A stretch of DNA of 64,000 bases from Janthinobacterium lividum (GCF_034424625.1 NZ_CP139976.1:4216001-4280000); one strand, 5' to 3'; positions 9,017 through 17,240 are shown, counted from the stretch's first letter. Translations and numbers: made by a program. The notes: a model not told the origin generated them from the letters alone.

Positions 9017-10222
9017 TTACAGCGCGCTGTCCTGGATGGTCAGGGTGGTCGCTTCGTGCTGCGCGTCCGCGCCCTTGTAGCGCAGGACGTCGAAGGCGCA
9101 GGTGACGATCTTGTTTTTCTCGCCGTCGTCGATCTTGGCCGAGGTGATCTTGATGCGGCCCATGGCCAGCGCCAGCACGTCGGCGGTCGGCGCCGTGCCC
9201 GACGCCATGGCGTAGGCCAGCGGGATTTCCGTCTCGGACTTGAAGTAGTCGAGGTAGGTGGCGTCCTGCAGCAGCACCGTGAACTGGCCCGAGCCCATCA
9301 CCTTGCCGCGCGAGGCGGCCGTGGCGTACTTCGAGCCGATCACCGGGTCGACCTTGACCTGGCCATCCAGCGAAACGGACATGCCGGTGCAGATCTGCGA
9401 CGGGATGCCGTTCACCGACAGCATGGCCGTGGCGCCCGAAAACTTGCCGGAGCCAGGTGCGGCCAGCGGCGCGGGGAAGTACGGCACGGCCGTGGTCGGG
9501 CCTTCCGCCTTGCCCATCAGGGTGAAGTCCAGGCTGGTGATGCCGTTCGGCTGCACGGCGATATCCATCTTGCTGACCAGCTGGTCGACGAAGCTGCGGT
9601 GCACGCCGATCTTCGGGTCCTGCACTTCGGCCGTGAACCAGTCGGTGGTATGGCCTGTCAACGGGGTGAAGCTGCGCTTGCCCACGGCCGCCACGCCGAC
9701 CGAGTCGCCGGCCGCCTTGACGATCATGGCCGAGCCGTCCATGAACTGGCCATTCAGGTTGGTGGCCGTCACCGACGTGACGAAGAAATTCTTCGCGTTG
9801 TTGGCGGCCGCCGGCGCCGTCATGCCGGTGATGCGCACCACGCTGCCGGCGCGGAAGCCTTCGCTCAGCCAGGAACCGGCACTGCGCGTCAGGCCGGAGG
9901 CTGCCGCGGCGATGGTGGTTTGTGCGGCAGCCACGCCGCCTGCCGTGAAGTCGCGGCGCAGCAGCGCCGCCATCAACGGCGCATACGTGCCGCACGCCGC
10001 TTCGGCCTTGATGGCGCCCGTGGTGCGGAAATTGCCCAGGCGGGTATCGCCCTGCTGCTGGCTGGCGTCGATTTCGGCGCTCGCGTATTTGTCCGCTTCC
10101 GTGTCGAAAGTGGCTGTGACGCGGGGATAAATCTGGCCGCCGCCGGCGGCGGCCTTGCTGCCTTCGGCGCTTTGTTTGCTGATAACGATCAAGCTGTCGA
10201 TGCCGTTTGCTGTCGATGCCAT
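9017..10222 (-). CDS. Phage major tail tube protein
   Basis: A 401-residue beta-rich protein without signal peptide or membrane segments, first of the tail structural genes. The order tube - chaperone (with frameshift) - tape measure is diagnostic for siphophage-type tails. The N-terminus (about 1-100) and the C-terminal half (about 190-401) look like the tube core. The intervening region 85-190, rich in Ala, Ser and Thr, may be an inserted surface domain. The ATG at 10222 has an AAAGG motif upstream. A longer open frame on the same strand in another phase over this region has no such composition and was not used. A terminator hairpin lies between its promoter region and the start codon. Confidence 0.75.
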   Translation of the reverse strand: MASTANGIDSLIVISKQSAEGSKAAAGGGQIYPRVTATFDTEADKYASAEIDASQQQGDTRLGNFRTTGAIKAEAACGTYAPLMAALLRRDFTAGGVAAAQTTIAAAASGLTRSAGSWLSEGFRAGSVVRITGMTAPAAANNAKNFFVTSVTATNLNGQFMDGSAMIVKAAGDSVGVAAVGKRSFTPLTGHTTDWFTAEVQDPKIGVHRSFVDQLVSKMDIAVQPNGITSLDFTLMGKAEGPTTAVPYFPAPLAAPGSGKFSGATAMLSVNGIPSQICTGMSVSLDGQVKVDPVIGSKYATAASRGKVMGSGQFTVLLQDATYLDYFKSETEIPLAYAMASGTAPTADVLALAMGRIKITSAKIDDGEKNKIVTCAFDVLRYKGADAQHEATTLTIQDSAL

Positions 10223-10245
10223 AGTTGTAAAACCTTTCGTGAGAT

Positions 10246-10271
10246 AAAAAAAGACCGCCAGAGGCGGTCTT
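10246..10271 (-). terminator. Strong intrinsic terminator upstream of the tail tube gene (tR'-like)
   Basis: A 9-bp perfect stem (AAGACCGCC/GGCGGTCTT) with a TCT loop and a run of T follows on the minus strand, 23 nt before the tail tube start. It lies about 230 nt downstream of a candidate promoter located just after the Q-like gene. Confidence 0.85.
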
Positions 10272-10510
10272 GGGGCAGGAACTGCGAATAATCAGGAAGA
10301 CAAAAACCCGCGCGCGGTGAGGCGGCGGGCTGGCGTCCGGATGGCGCGGGGCCATGCCGGACGAAAGGTGGGCGAAGGGGCCATGAAGGCCGTTCGCTGC
10401 GCTGAGTTCCCCTATCGGTGTCGCGCCTTGGGCGCGTCTATTACGAGTGGAGAAGCATGTGGCGTACTGCGGTGCTGCCGGTGTTGCTGTTGCTGCGTGA
10501 TCGAGACTCT

Positions 10511-10538
10511 ATTGTAGGGGCGTTTTTTCCAGTGCCAG
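10511..10538 (-). promoter_or_regulatory. Candidate late promoter (pR'-like) for the tail genes
   Basis: The minus strand carries CTGGCA (10538-10533) and TACAAT (10516-10511) separated by 16 bp, each close to the sigma-70 consensus. The site starts 20 bp beyond the stop of the Q-like gene and points at the tail genes. The leader between it and the tail tube start, about 280 nt, otherwise holds only the terminator at 10246-10271. This matches the lambda pR'-tR' arrangement. Based on inspection only. Confidence 0.45.
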
Positions 10539-10557
10539 GCATATTGCAGAAAATTTG

Positions 10558-11100
10558 TCAGTGGCCGAGGCGGCGCATGGCGCGGGCGCCGTGCGACTGG
10601 AAGATGCCTTCCAGTTCGCTGACCATATCCTTGATGCGTTCGAGCTCGAAGCCGCCGGAGCAGCTGATGGCCGCTTCGCCGGCGCCGTGGCAAGCCTTGC
10701 AGACGACAGGCGCGCCGGCCTGCATGGCAGCGACGACGCCCGTGCCGTGGCAGACCTTGCATTTGCTGTCGAGCCAATGCGCGAGCGACGCTTCGGCAAC
10801 GCGGCGGTACAAGGTATTGGCCGCCTGCGCATCCCAGGCCGTCTGCGCCTTGACCCAGCGCCGCGCACGGCCCTTCTGCGTCACGGCAGCCGTCCAGGCG
10901 CGCAGCAACTGCGCCAGGTTGCCCGCATTGCCTTCGAACAGGCGGCTGACGGTGCCGTCCGCATACTTGACGCGGCACAGCAAGGCACCCATGTCGCCGG
11001 CCAGCGCGGCCGCCGCGATAACATCCAGGTCGTGGTGGACGGCATCGTCGCGCAAGTTCTGCGACGACAGCGATGCGATGAATTTTTCTGCAAACCCCAT
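10558..11100 (-). CDS. Zinc-finger protein resembling phage antitermination protein Q
   Basis: 180 residues. The C-terminal half contains two DnaJ-type zinc motifs, CKVCHGTG and CKACHGAG, about 20 residues apart. The N-terminal part is helical. Q antiterminators of the phage 82/DLP12 type carry similar CxxCxGxG fingers and bind near the late promoter to make polymerase ignore terminators. Position supports that reading: the gene lies just upstream of a candidate late promoter, which is followed by a terminator and then tail genes, several of which are also preceded by terminators. The ATG at 11100 has a GAGGAG ribosome site. Alternative: an unrelated small zinc-binding phage protein. Confidence 0.55.
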   Translation of the reverse strand: MGFAEKFIASLSSQNLRDDAVHHDLDVIAAAALAGDMGALLCRVKYADGTVSRLFEGNAGNLAQLLRAWTAAVTQKGRARRWVKAQTAWDAQAANTLYRRVAEASLAHWLDSKCKVCHGTGVVAAMQAGAPVVCKACHGAGEAAISCSGGFELERIKDMVSELEGIFQSHGARAMRRLGH

Positions 11101-11118
11101 GATTTCTCCTCGTTGATA

Positions 11119-11535
11119 CTAATCGTTATTCTGTGCCGGGCCAAACAGCGCCGCCACCAGCGGATCGCGGTGCGCCGTGCCGCGTGCCCAGCTGGCCGTG
11201 CGGCGCACTTGCGGCGGCAGTTCGGCCCAGCCATCGACTTCGTCATCCTGCTCGCCCAGCGCGTACAGGGCAGGCCGCTGGCGTCCCGGTTCCGTGCAAT
11301 GGCGCTGCGCCAGGTGGATCTGTCCCATGCCGCACATGTGGCGCAAATAGCGGCTCATGGTGCCCGCATCGAGTCCCAGCAAGGCGGACAATTGCGCCGC
11401 GCTGGCCTGGCCCTGCTCGCGAATGTACTGCGCGATGCGGGCGATATGCAGCTGCGACTTCTTGCTGCGTCCCTGTAACTGGCGCCCCTGCCGCGGCGCC
11501 GCCCTGCTTTCAACCAACTGACTGCTGTTCAACAT
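11119..11535 (-). CDS. Small winged-helix transcriptional regulator of the tail locus
   Basis: About 138 residues from the ATG at 11535, chosen because GGGAGG stands 8 nt before it; an upstream TTG would place the start inside the operator region. Residues about 28-85 form a plausible winged helix (HIARIAQYIREQGQ, then QLSALLGLDAGTMSRYLRHM), that is, a DNA-binding domain of MarR/ArsR-like fold. The C-terminus is basic, then acidic, and unrecognised. It is divergent from the S24 repressor and 18 bp from the Q-like gene, so it is probably the first gene of the repressed operon, comparable to a Cro or activator (PrtN-like) position. Function inferred. Confidence 0.6.
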   Translation of the reverse strand: MLNSSQLVESRAAPRQGRQLQGRSKKSQLHIARIAQYIREQGQASAAQLSALLGLDAGTMSRYLRHMCGMGQIHLAQRHCTEPGRQRPALYALGEQDDEVDGWAELPPQVRRTASWARGTAHRDPLVAALFGPAQNND

Positions 11536-11603
11536 CTGCCTGACCTCCCGTGGTGTCGCCAACCGGCAGACGCTGTAGTGCGTTTGCGACAGGCAACGAG
11601 TGG

Positions 11604-11632
11604 ACTTTATCAATCGCTAATGTTAAAGTCAA
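11604..11632 (-). promoter_or_regulatory. Promoter of the tail-locus operon, overlapped by an operator
   Basis: The minus strand has TTGACT (11632-11627), a 17-bp spacer and TAAAGT (11609-11604). The -10 region overlaps the operator-like site 11606-11621, as expected for repression by the divergent S24 protein. Confidence 0.55.
11606..11621. promoter_or_regulatory. Operator-like site 1 (S24 repressor)
   Basis: TTTATCAATCGCTAAT, an imperfect palindrome matching sites 2 and 3 at most positions. It covers the -10 region of the minus-strand promoter. Confidence 0.55.
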
Positions 11633-11643
11633 GCATTTGGTAA

Positions 11644-11659
11644 TTTATCAAACGGTAAA
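11644..11659. promoter_or_regulatory. Operator-like site 2 (S24 repressor)
   Basis: TTTATCAAACGGTAAA, 38 bp from site 1 in the same orientation and 25 bp before the repressor start. It could overlap the -10 region of the repressor's own promoter (TTAAAG, 17 bp, TATCAA), giving autoregulation. Confidence 0.55.
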
Positions 11660-11684
11660 TTTCAGGTTTAATGTGGAGATGAAT

Positions 11685-12398
11685 ATGTATCAATACAGAC
11701 GCGACCGCCTGCTGGCCCTGATCCGCGAGCACTACGACAACACGCGCAAGAAAATTTCCGACGTCAGCGGCTGGAGCGAGGCACGCATCTCGCAAATCCT
11801 CTCGCCCACCTACCGTGAGGGCCGCGCCTTCAGCGAAAAGATCGCGCGCAAGCTGGAAGCGGACCTGCAGTTGGACAGCATGTACTTCGACCAGGGTGCG
11901 GCACCGGACCAGGTGACCATGGCCGCGCGCGCGCTGGCAGGCGTGCAGGCCGTGGTGGTGGAAGATGGCGAGGATGAACGCTTCTACCCGATCCGCAAGG
12001 TGAAACTGCGCCTGTCGGCAGGCATCACGGGTTTTGCCATCGAACCGGAAACGCACGACGGCAGCACCATCAGCGTGCCGCGCAGCTGGGTCGAGCGCAA
12101 TGGCTACCATCCTGAAAAACTGGTGGCGATCAAGGTCAAGGGCGAGAGCATGGAGCCGGCCCTGTACGAGGATGACGTGGTGATCATCAACACGGCCGAC
12201 AACCGGCCAGCCGACGGCATTGTGTTTGCCATCAATTATGAAGGCGAGCCGGTGGTCAAGCGCATGGCGCGCGATATCGGCGAATGGTGGCTGACGTCGG
12301 ACAACCCCGACCAGCGCAAATACCATCGCAAGCTGTGCCGCGGCAATGAATGCCTGATCGTCGGCAGGGTCGTGCGCAAGGAAAGCGACCGGATTTGA
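11685..12398 (+). CDS. S24-family (CI/LexA-like) repressor with self-cleavage domain
   Basis: 237 residues from ATG 11685, which has GGAG six bases upstream; an ATG at 11679 lies inside that site. The N-terminal 60 residues hold a helix-turn-helix (DRLLALIREHYDN, then ISDVSGWSEARISQIL). A Gly-containing cleavage-type region (RLSAGITGF) precedes a peptidase S24 domain with the nucleophile Ser in GESMEPALYEDD and the Lys in EPVVKRMAR. Such repressors cleave themselves at Ala-Gly when RecA is activated by DNA damage. It stands divergent from the tail-locus operon, with two operator-like sites in the shared promoter and a third behind its own gene. DNA-damage induction of the tail genes is therefore likely (inference). 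Confidence 0.85.
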   Translation: MYQYRRDRLLALIREHYDNTRKKISDVSGWSEARISQILSPTYREGRAFSEKIARKLEADLQLDSMYFDQGAAPDQVTMAARALAGVQAVVVEDGEDERFYPIRKVKLRLSAGITGFAIEPETHDGSTISVPRSWVERNGYHPEKLVAIKVKGESMEPALYEDDVVIINTADNRPADGIVFAINYEGEPVVKRMARDIGEWWLTSDNPDQRKYHRKLCRGNECLIVGRVVRKESDRI

Positions 12399-12400
12399 AC

Positions 12401-12428
12401 GCGAAGTTTATCGATTGATAAACTTCGC
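12401..12428. terminator. Hairpin between convergent genes, containing operator-like site 3
   Basis: A perfect 12-bp stem (GCGAAGTTTATC/GATAAACTTCGC) around a GATT loop, between the ends of the repressor and prpE. It can act as a bidirectional terminator, although no T run follows. Its core 12407-12422 is a near-perfect palindrome, and its reverse complement TTTATCAATCGATAAA matches operator-like sites 1 and 2. Confidence 0.65.
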
Positions 12429-12442
12429 TTGCTTCCTGGCGC

Positions 12443-14329
12443 TTACGCCAGCGCCGCCTGGATCTGCTGCAGCGATGCCGGGTCGTCCATCGACGTCAGG
12501 TCGCCCGGGCTGCGCCCTTCGCAGATGGCCTGGATCGAACGGCGCAGCAGCTTGCCCGAGCGCGTCTTCGGCAGCTGCGACACGAACAGCACGCGCGCAG
12601 GCCGCGCCACGGCGCCCAGCTGGCGGTCGACGACGGCCATCACTTCGCGCTCCAGCACCGCTTTCGCTTCGACGCTGTCGAAACCGCGCGGATCCTTCAG
12701 GATCACGAAAGCCATCGCCACCTGGCCTTTGAGCTTGTCTTCCACGCCCACCACCGCCACTTCCGACACGTTCGGGTGGCTGGTGATGCTTTCCTCGATT
12801 TCGCGCGTGCCCAGGCGATGGCCGGCCACGTTGATCACGTCATCGGTGCGGCCCAGAATAAAATAATAGCCATCCGCATCGCGCAGGCCCCAGTCGAAGG
12901 TGGAATACACTTGCCGGCCGCTGAAGGTGGACCAGTAGGTGTCGACGAAACGCGCATCGTCGCCGTACACCGTTTGCATGCAGCCCGGCGGCAGCGGGCC
13001 TTCCAGTACCAGCACGCCCTTCTCGTTGGCGGCGCACTCCTCGCCCGTCGCTTCGTTGAGCAGCTTGACCTGGTAGCCGTACATGGCCAGGCCGGGGCTA
13101 CCCAGGCGCGTCGGGGTATCGGCCACGCCTTTCGCCACCGAGAGAATCGGCCAGCCCGTCTCCGTCTGCCAGTAGTTGTCGATGATGTCCACTTTCAGTT
13201 CATCGGCGATCCACTGCGAGGTGGTTTCGTCGAGCGGCTCGCCCGCCAGGTACAGCGCCTTCAGGGAAGACAGGTCATATTTGCGCATCAGTTCCACCGG
13301 GTGCTTGCGCAGCACGCGGATGGCCGTCGGCGCCGAGAACATGCGCGTGACCCTGTATTTTTCAACGATGCTCCACCAGATGCCGGCATCGGGACAGATG
13401 GGCAAGCCTTCGTACAGGATGGTGGCCATGCCGGCGATCAGCGGACCATACACGATGTAGGAATGGCCCACCACCCAGCCGATATCCGAGGTGGCAAAGA
13501 AGGTTTCACCGGGCTTGCCGCAGAAGTTGTACTGCATCGACGATGCCAGCGCCACCGCGTAGCCGCCCACGTCGCGCTGCACCCCCTTCGGTTTGCCCGT
13601 CGTGCCCGAGGTGTACAGCACATACGACGGCTCGTTCGATTCGAGCCAGGCGACGGGCACCTGCGCGTCCATGTGCTGCTCGCGCAGAGCCGCGTAATCG
13701 ACGTCGCGGCCGGGCGTCAGTTCCATCGGCACGAGATGGCGGTCGACCAGCAGCACCTGACGCGGCTTGTGCGCGGCGATGCGGATGGCTTCGTCGAGCA
13801 GCGGCTTGTAGGCTATCGCCTTGCCATTGCGCGAGCCGGCATCGACGGAGAACACCAGCTTAGGCTGCGCATCGTCGATGCGGCTGGCCAGGCTGTTGGC
13901 GGCAAAGCCGCCGAACACCACGGAATGCACGGCGCCGATACGCGCGCAAGCGAGCATGGCGAACGCCGCCTCGGCGATCATCGGCATGTAGATCAATACG
14001 CGGTCGCCCTTGCCCACGCCCAGCGCCAGCAGGATGGCGGCGCAGCGCTCCACTTCGCGCTGCAGCTCGCGAAAGCTGTAGCTGCGCTCGGTATTGGTCT
14101 CGGTGGAAATGGCGATCAGCGCGGCGGCATCGCCCTGGCTTTCCACCCAGCGGTCAACGGCGTTGTGGCACAAATTCGTGGTACCGCCGACGAACCACTT
14201 GGCAAATGGCGGGCGGGAATAATCGAGCACTTGCGAAAACGGGGTGTTCCAGTCGATCTTGTCCGCTTCCTCGCGCCAAAAAGCGTCAGGTGTGTCGATC
14301 GAGCGTTGATAAAATGCTGCGAAATTCAT
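12443..14329 (-). CDS. prpE: Propionyl-CoA synthetase
   Basis: A 628-residue AMP-forming acyl-CoA synthetase that activates propionate (and less well acetate) to the CoA ester, feeding the 2-methylcitrate cycle encoded 3-11 kb away. Visible motifs are the ATP loop YTSGTTGKPKGV (about 245-256), the A5 motif YWQTETGWP, the hinge/A8 region LGRTDDVINVAGHRLGT and the acylatable Lys in PKTRSGKLLRR near the end. Start ATG 14329 is preceded by GGAGGAGAC; an upstream in-frame ATG lacks such a site. PrpE is preferred over acetyl-CoA synthetase because of the N-terminus (MNFAAFYQRSIDTPDAFW) and the nearby prp genes. It is not in the prpBC operon and must use its own promoter. Confidence 0.9.
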   Translation of the reverse strand: MNFAAFYQRSIDTPDAFWREEADKIDWNTPFSQVLDYSRPPFAKWFVGGTTNLCHNAVDRWVESQGDAAALIAISTETNTERSYSFRELQREVERCAAILLALGVGKGDRVLIYMPMIAEAAFAMLACARIGAVHSVVFGGFAANSLASRIDDAQPKLVFSVDAGSRNGKAIAYKPLLDEAIRIAAHKPRQVLLVDRHLVPMELTPGRDVDYAALREQHMDAQVPVAWLESNEPSYVLYTSGTTGKPKGVQRDVGGYAVALASSMQYNFCGKPGETFFATSDIGWVVGHSYIVYGPLIAGMATILYEGLPICPDAGIWWSIVEKYRVTRMFSAPTAIRVLRKHPVELMRKYDLSSLKALYLAGEPLDETTSQWIADELKVDIIDNYWQTETGWPILSVAKGVADTPTRLGSPGLAMYGYQVKLLNEATGEECAANEKGVLVLEGPLPPGCMQTVYGDDARFVDTYWSTFSGRQVYSTFDWGLRDADGYYFILGRTDDVINVAGHRLGTREIEESITSHPNVSEVAVVGVEDKLKGQVAMAFVILKDPRGFDSVEAKAVLEREVMAVVDRQLGAVARPARVLFVSQLPKTRSGKLLRRSIQAICEGRSPGDLTSMDDPASLQQIQAALA

Positions 14330-14445
14330 GTCTCCTCCGGTAGTCGTGCAACCTTGTATCGGGCTTGGGCGAACTGGTCTGGCCGCCGCGCTTTTGTGTT
14401 CCACCTGTGTATCACCTGTATATCGTCTGCCTGCGCAGCTCTTTT

Positions 14446-15672
14446 TTATCTGTGGATGGGGGCATCCTCCAAAAATTTTTCAAACAGTTTTTTCGAGAAC
14501 GCGAACATCTCCGGCTGCGCAGCCACGCAGGCGCGACGCTCGGCCGCAATCCTGTCGCGGTTCGCCGCCAAGGTGGCGCCGGTCAGCGGCATGCCAAACT
14601 GGCCGTCGTCCGGCGCGCTATCCTTTTGCGTCATGATGCGCTGCATGACGATGTCGCCCAGCGCCTTCTTGAAGTGTCCTGCTTCCCAGTACCACCGCGT
14701 GCTGGCGTGGCGCTGCTGTTGTGTGGGAATCGGCTCGCAGTTGTACGGGCCAAAGCCACTGAAATCGGTCACCGTGATGCTGGCCGACGGGTTCATTTTT
14801 TTCACTGCCGCCACTTCCAGCACAACCTGCCGTTTCCACTCGTCGAACAGGGGCCACAGGCCTGCCCCTTCGAACAGGGTAAGCATCTGTGCGTGATACG
14901 GATAGATCACCAGTTTGACATCGGCCTGCGTGGCCGCCATCGCCAGCAAGAAGTCGTGCAGCGATTGAAAATCGCCGTCGGCAAAATCGGTCGTCGACAT
15001 TTTGACAAATCGAGCGGCACTTTTCTGTGCCCGATGCTTGAACACCTTGTAATAGCCATCGCGGACCACTTGCGCGCCATAGTCCAGCGCGGGATTGAGG
15101 CCGCTCGGCGCCATGGTGAACGCCGCCCTGTCATGCTGTATGAGCGGAGTCTTCACGGCGTCCTTCACCGAGGCCAGAGAAAACAAGGTATCGAAACGCC
15201 AGAATCCGGCAACATGGCCGGACGGCGCCTCTGTACGCGCCGGCGGCGCGATGGCCGGCTTCAGAAAGTCGATGAATTCAAGTCCCACGATCACCGTCCC
15301 CGGCTTGATGCCTGCCTGCGACAGTTGCGCGAACTGGCTGATGGCCGTGGCCATTCCGGTGCCGGGAATCCCCATATTGTAGCCGGCACCATGCATTGCA
15401 CCAAATGCAGCGGCACGTGGATCGAAGCCAATCTCCGCGCGCGAATTGCCCAGGATGATGAAGCGCGGCTGCAGGCGCAGCGCGTGTTCGTGCTTGATCT
15501 GGCTCTGGTAGCGTTGCAGGCCAGGCTTGACGGCGTTGAAATTGACGCGCCTGACCACGCCATACAGATTGTAGGGGTCGACAATGTACACAAAGGCGCA
15601 TATCAGGCATGCGCAGGACAGCAGCACCAGCACCAGAATGGACAGATATCGGCCGTACGATGGTCTTGTCAT
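14446..15672 (-). CDS. Membrane-anchored SGNH/AlgX-like protein partner of an O-acyltransferase
   Basis: 408 residues from ATG 15672 with GGGGA upstream. One N-terminal membrane segment (about 9-30, LSILVLVLLSCACLICAFVYIV) anchors a periplasmic domain. The start of that domain contains FIILGNSRAEIGFDP, the GxS block of SGNH hydrolases, and later residues include FSGFGPYN and a C-terminal WYWEAGHFKKALGD with the DxxH-like position replaced by AGH. Proteins of this kind (AlgJ/AlgX/PatB-like) receive acyl groups from an MBOAT protein and transfer them to exported polysaccharide. The MBOAT gene lies 14 bp upstream, so the two form an operon. The acceptor glycan is unknown; no polysaccharide cluster is adjacent. 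Confidence 0.75.
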   Translation of the reverse strand: MTRPSYGRYLSILVLVLLSCACLICAFVYIVDPYNLYGVVRRVNFNAVKPGLQRYQSQIKHEHALRLQPRFIILGNSRAEIGFDPRAAAFGAMHGAGYNMGIPGTGMATAISQFAQLSQAGIKPGTVIVGLEFIDFLKPAIAPPARTEAPSGHVAGFWRFDTLFSLASVKDAVKTPLIQHDRAAFTMAPSGLNPALDYGAQVVRDGYYKVFKHRAQKSAARFVKMSTTDFADGDFQSLHDFLLAMAATQADVKLVIYPYHAQMLTLFEGAGLWPLFDEWKRQVVLEVAAVKKMNPSASITVTDFSGFGPYNCEPIPTQQQRHASTRWYWEAGHFKKALGDIVMQRIMTQKDSAPDDGQFGMPLTGATLAANRDRIAAERRACVAAQPEMFAFSKKLFEKFLEDAPIHR

Positions 15673-15686
15673 TTCATCGATCCCCG

Positions 15687-17240
15687 TCAGAACTGGAAAT
15701 ACAGGAAATCGGCGGGCCGGTTCAGGGCCAGGATGCCCGCCAGCGCCAGCAGCGCGATGGCGGCCGCCCACGCAGGCGAGGCGCGCCACGTCAGCAGGCG
15801 CGCCATGTCCCGGCTTGCCGTTCCTGCAGTGCGCGCACGCCGGAAATCCAGCGCCGGTTCGCAGCGGCGCATGATTTGCTGCGTGTTCGGAAAGGCAAAG
15901 GCCAGCAGCGCGGCGACGGCTATCCACGCCCAGGTCTCGACGAACAGACGTCCACCGCCCAGATAAAACGTCGTGCCTATCGTCTCCAGCAGATGCTGCA
16001 GCGACGGCACGCCGCTGGCCAGCACATCGGGCACGGCCACGCCATAGCTGCCCGCCATACCCTGCAGGATCGTCCATGACGTCGCCATGTCCGGGGCGCG
16101 GAAAAAGACCCACGCAACGCAGACGGCGGAAAAAGTGACGAGGGTGGCCACGGTTTTCCAGGCGCGACTATCGAGCGGCAGATGCAGCCGCCGCGCAGCC
16201 GCGCTCCAGGCCTTGTGGATGGCCAGGTAGGCGCCGTGCAGCGCACCCCAGACAAGAAAATTCCATCCGGCGCCATGCCACAAACCGCCCAACACCATGG
16301 TGATCATGAGGTTCAGGTAGCGCCGCACCGGCCCGCAGCGCTTGCCACCCAGCGGAATATACAGGTAATCGCGCAGGAAACGCGACAGCGTCATGTGCCA
16401 GCGGCGCCAGAATTGGGCGATATTGCGCGATTTATAGGGCGAATCGAAATTGAGCGGCAGGCGCACGCCAAACAGGCGCGACAAACCGATGGCCATGTCG
16501 GAATAGCCGGAAAAATCAAAGTACAGCTGGAAGGTGTACGCCAGCACCCCGCCCCAGGCGAGCAGCAGCGAAGGTTCGGCTGGGGCATCGAACAGCGGCG
16601 CCGCATACGGGCCGACATTGTCGGCAATTAACACTTTTTTTGCCAGGCCGATGAAAAAGATCGTGCTGCCGATAGCGATGTTCCGGGCCGAGAGCCTGAA
16701 TATCCGCCTGTCGGCAAACTGCGGCATCATTTCCTTGTGATGCAATACAGGGCCGGCGATCAGGTGAGGGAAATAGGTCACGAACAGCAGATAATGAACA
16801 AAGCGGCTTTCCTGCGCCTTGCCCTGGTAGGTATCGACCAGGAAGGCGATCTGGGTAAACGTAAAGAACGAGATCCCGATAGGCAGCACCACGTGCAGGG
16901 CGGGCAGCGGCTGCGCCAGCAATTGCGCCAGGCTGGCCACAAAGAATCCCGCATACTTGTAATAGGCGAGCAGCCCCAGGTTGGCGGCAATGGCCACGAT
17001 CAACAGGCCCTTGCGGTGGCGGATGCGTCCTGGCCCAAGCAGGGCGGCGCTGCCGTAATTGAAGAGGATGGAGCCGAGCAGCAGCGGCAGGTAGCGGTAA
17101 TCCCACCAGCCATAGAAAAACAGCGAGGCGCAAGCCAGCCAGGCGGCGGCCCACAACTGGCTGCGCCGTCCCAGGATGAAAAATCCCGCCACCGTGATGG
17201 GCAGATACGCAAACAGGAAGACGTAGGAGTTAAATAGCAT
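15687..17240 (-). CDS. MBOAT family O-acyltransferase (AlgI-like)
   Basis: 517 residues from the ATG at 17240 (MLFNSYVFLFAYLP), the typical AlgI/DltB N-terminus. About 10-12 membrane segments are visible. The signature region includes QLYFDFSGYSDMAIGLSRLFG, NIAQFWRRWHMTLSRFLRDY and MVLGGLWHGAGWNFLVWG, the last with the catalytic His of MBOAT enzymes. The protein passes acetyl (or another acyl) groups across the inner membrane to the SGNH partner encoded just downstream. The pair sits between prpE and prpF without sequence relation to propionate metabolism, so it is probably an insertion in an otherwise linked prp region. Confidence 0.88.
   Translation of the reverse strand: MLFNSYVFLFAYLPITVAGFFILGRRSQLWAAAWLACASLFFYGWWDYRYLPLLLGSILFNYGSAALLGPGRIRHRKGLLIVAIAANLGLLAYYKYAGFFVASLAQLLAQPLPALHVVLPIGISFFTFTQIAFLVDTYQGKAQESRFVHYLLFVTYFPHLIAGPVLHHKEMMPQFADRRIFRLSARNIAIGSTIFFIGLAKKVLIADNVGPYAAPLFDAPAEPSLLLAWGGVLAYTFQLYFDFSGYSDMAIGLSRLFGVRLPLNFDSPYKSRNIAQFWRRWHMTLSRFLRDYLYIPLGGKRCGPVRRYLNLMITMVLGGLWHGAGWNFLVWGALHGAYLAIHKAWSAAARRLHLPLDSRAWKTVATLVTFSAVCVAWVFFRAPDMATSWTILQGMAGSYGVAVPDVLASGVPSLQHLLETIGTTFYLGGGRLFVETWAWIAVAALLAFAFPNTQQIMRRCEPALDFRRARTAGTASRDMARLLTWRASPAWAAAIALLALAGILALNRPADFLYFQF

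Noticed and set aside
9009..10355. A 448-codon frame on the same strand as the tail tube gene
   Set aside because: Arg/His/Pro-rich composition typical of an out-of-phase reading; it also runs through the terminator at 10246-10271.
1..12428. A complete prophage
   Set aside because: Only regulators and tail genes are visible and no integrase, attachment duplication or head gene is found in the window; the left flank is unseen, so a tailocin is proposed, not proven.
12401..12428. Attachment-site core for the tail locus
   Set aside because: The palindrome matches the operator-like sites in the divergent promoter and forms a hairpin; no integrase is present and no second att-like copy at a plausible boundary.
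12776..14896. A 706-codon plus-strand frame over prpE
   Set aside because: Antisense shadow; prpE has all motifs of its family in the other strand.
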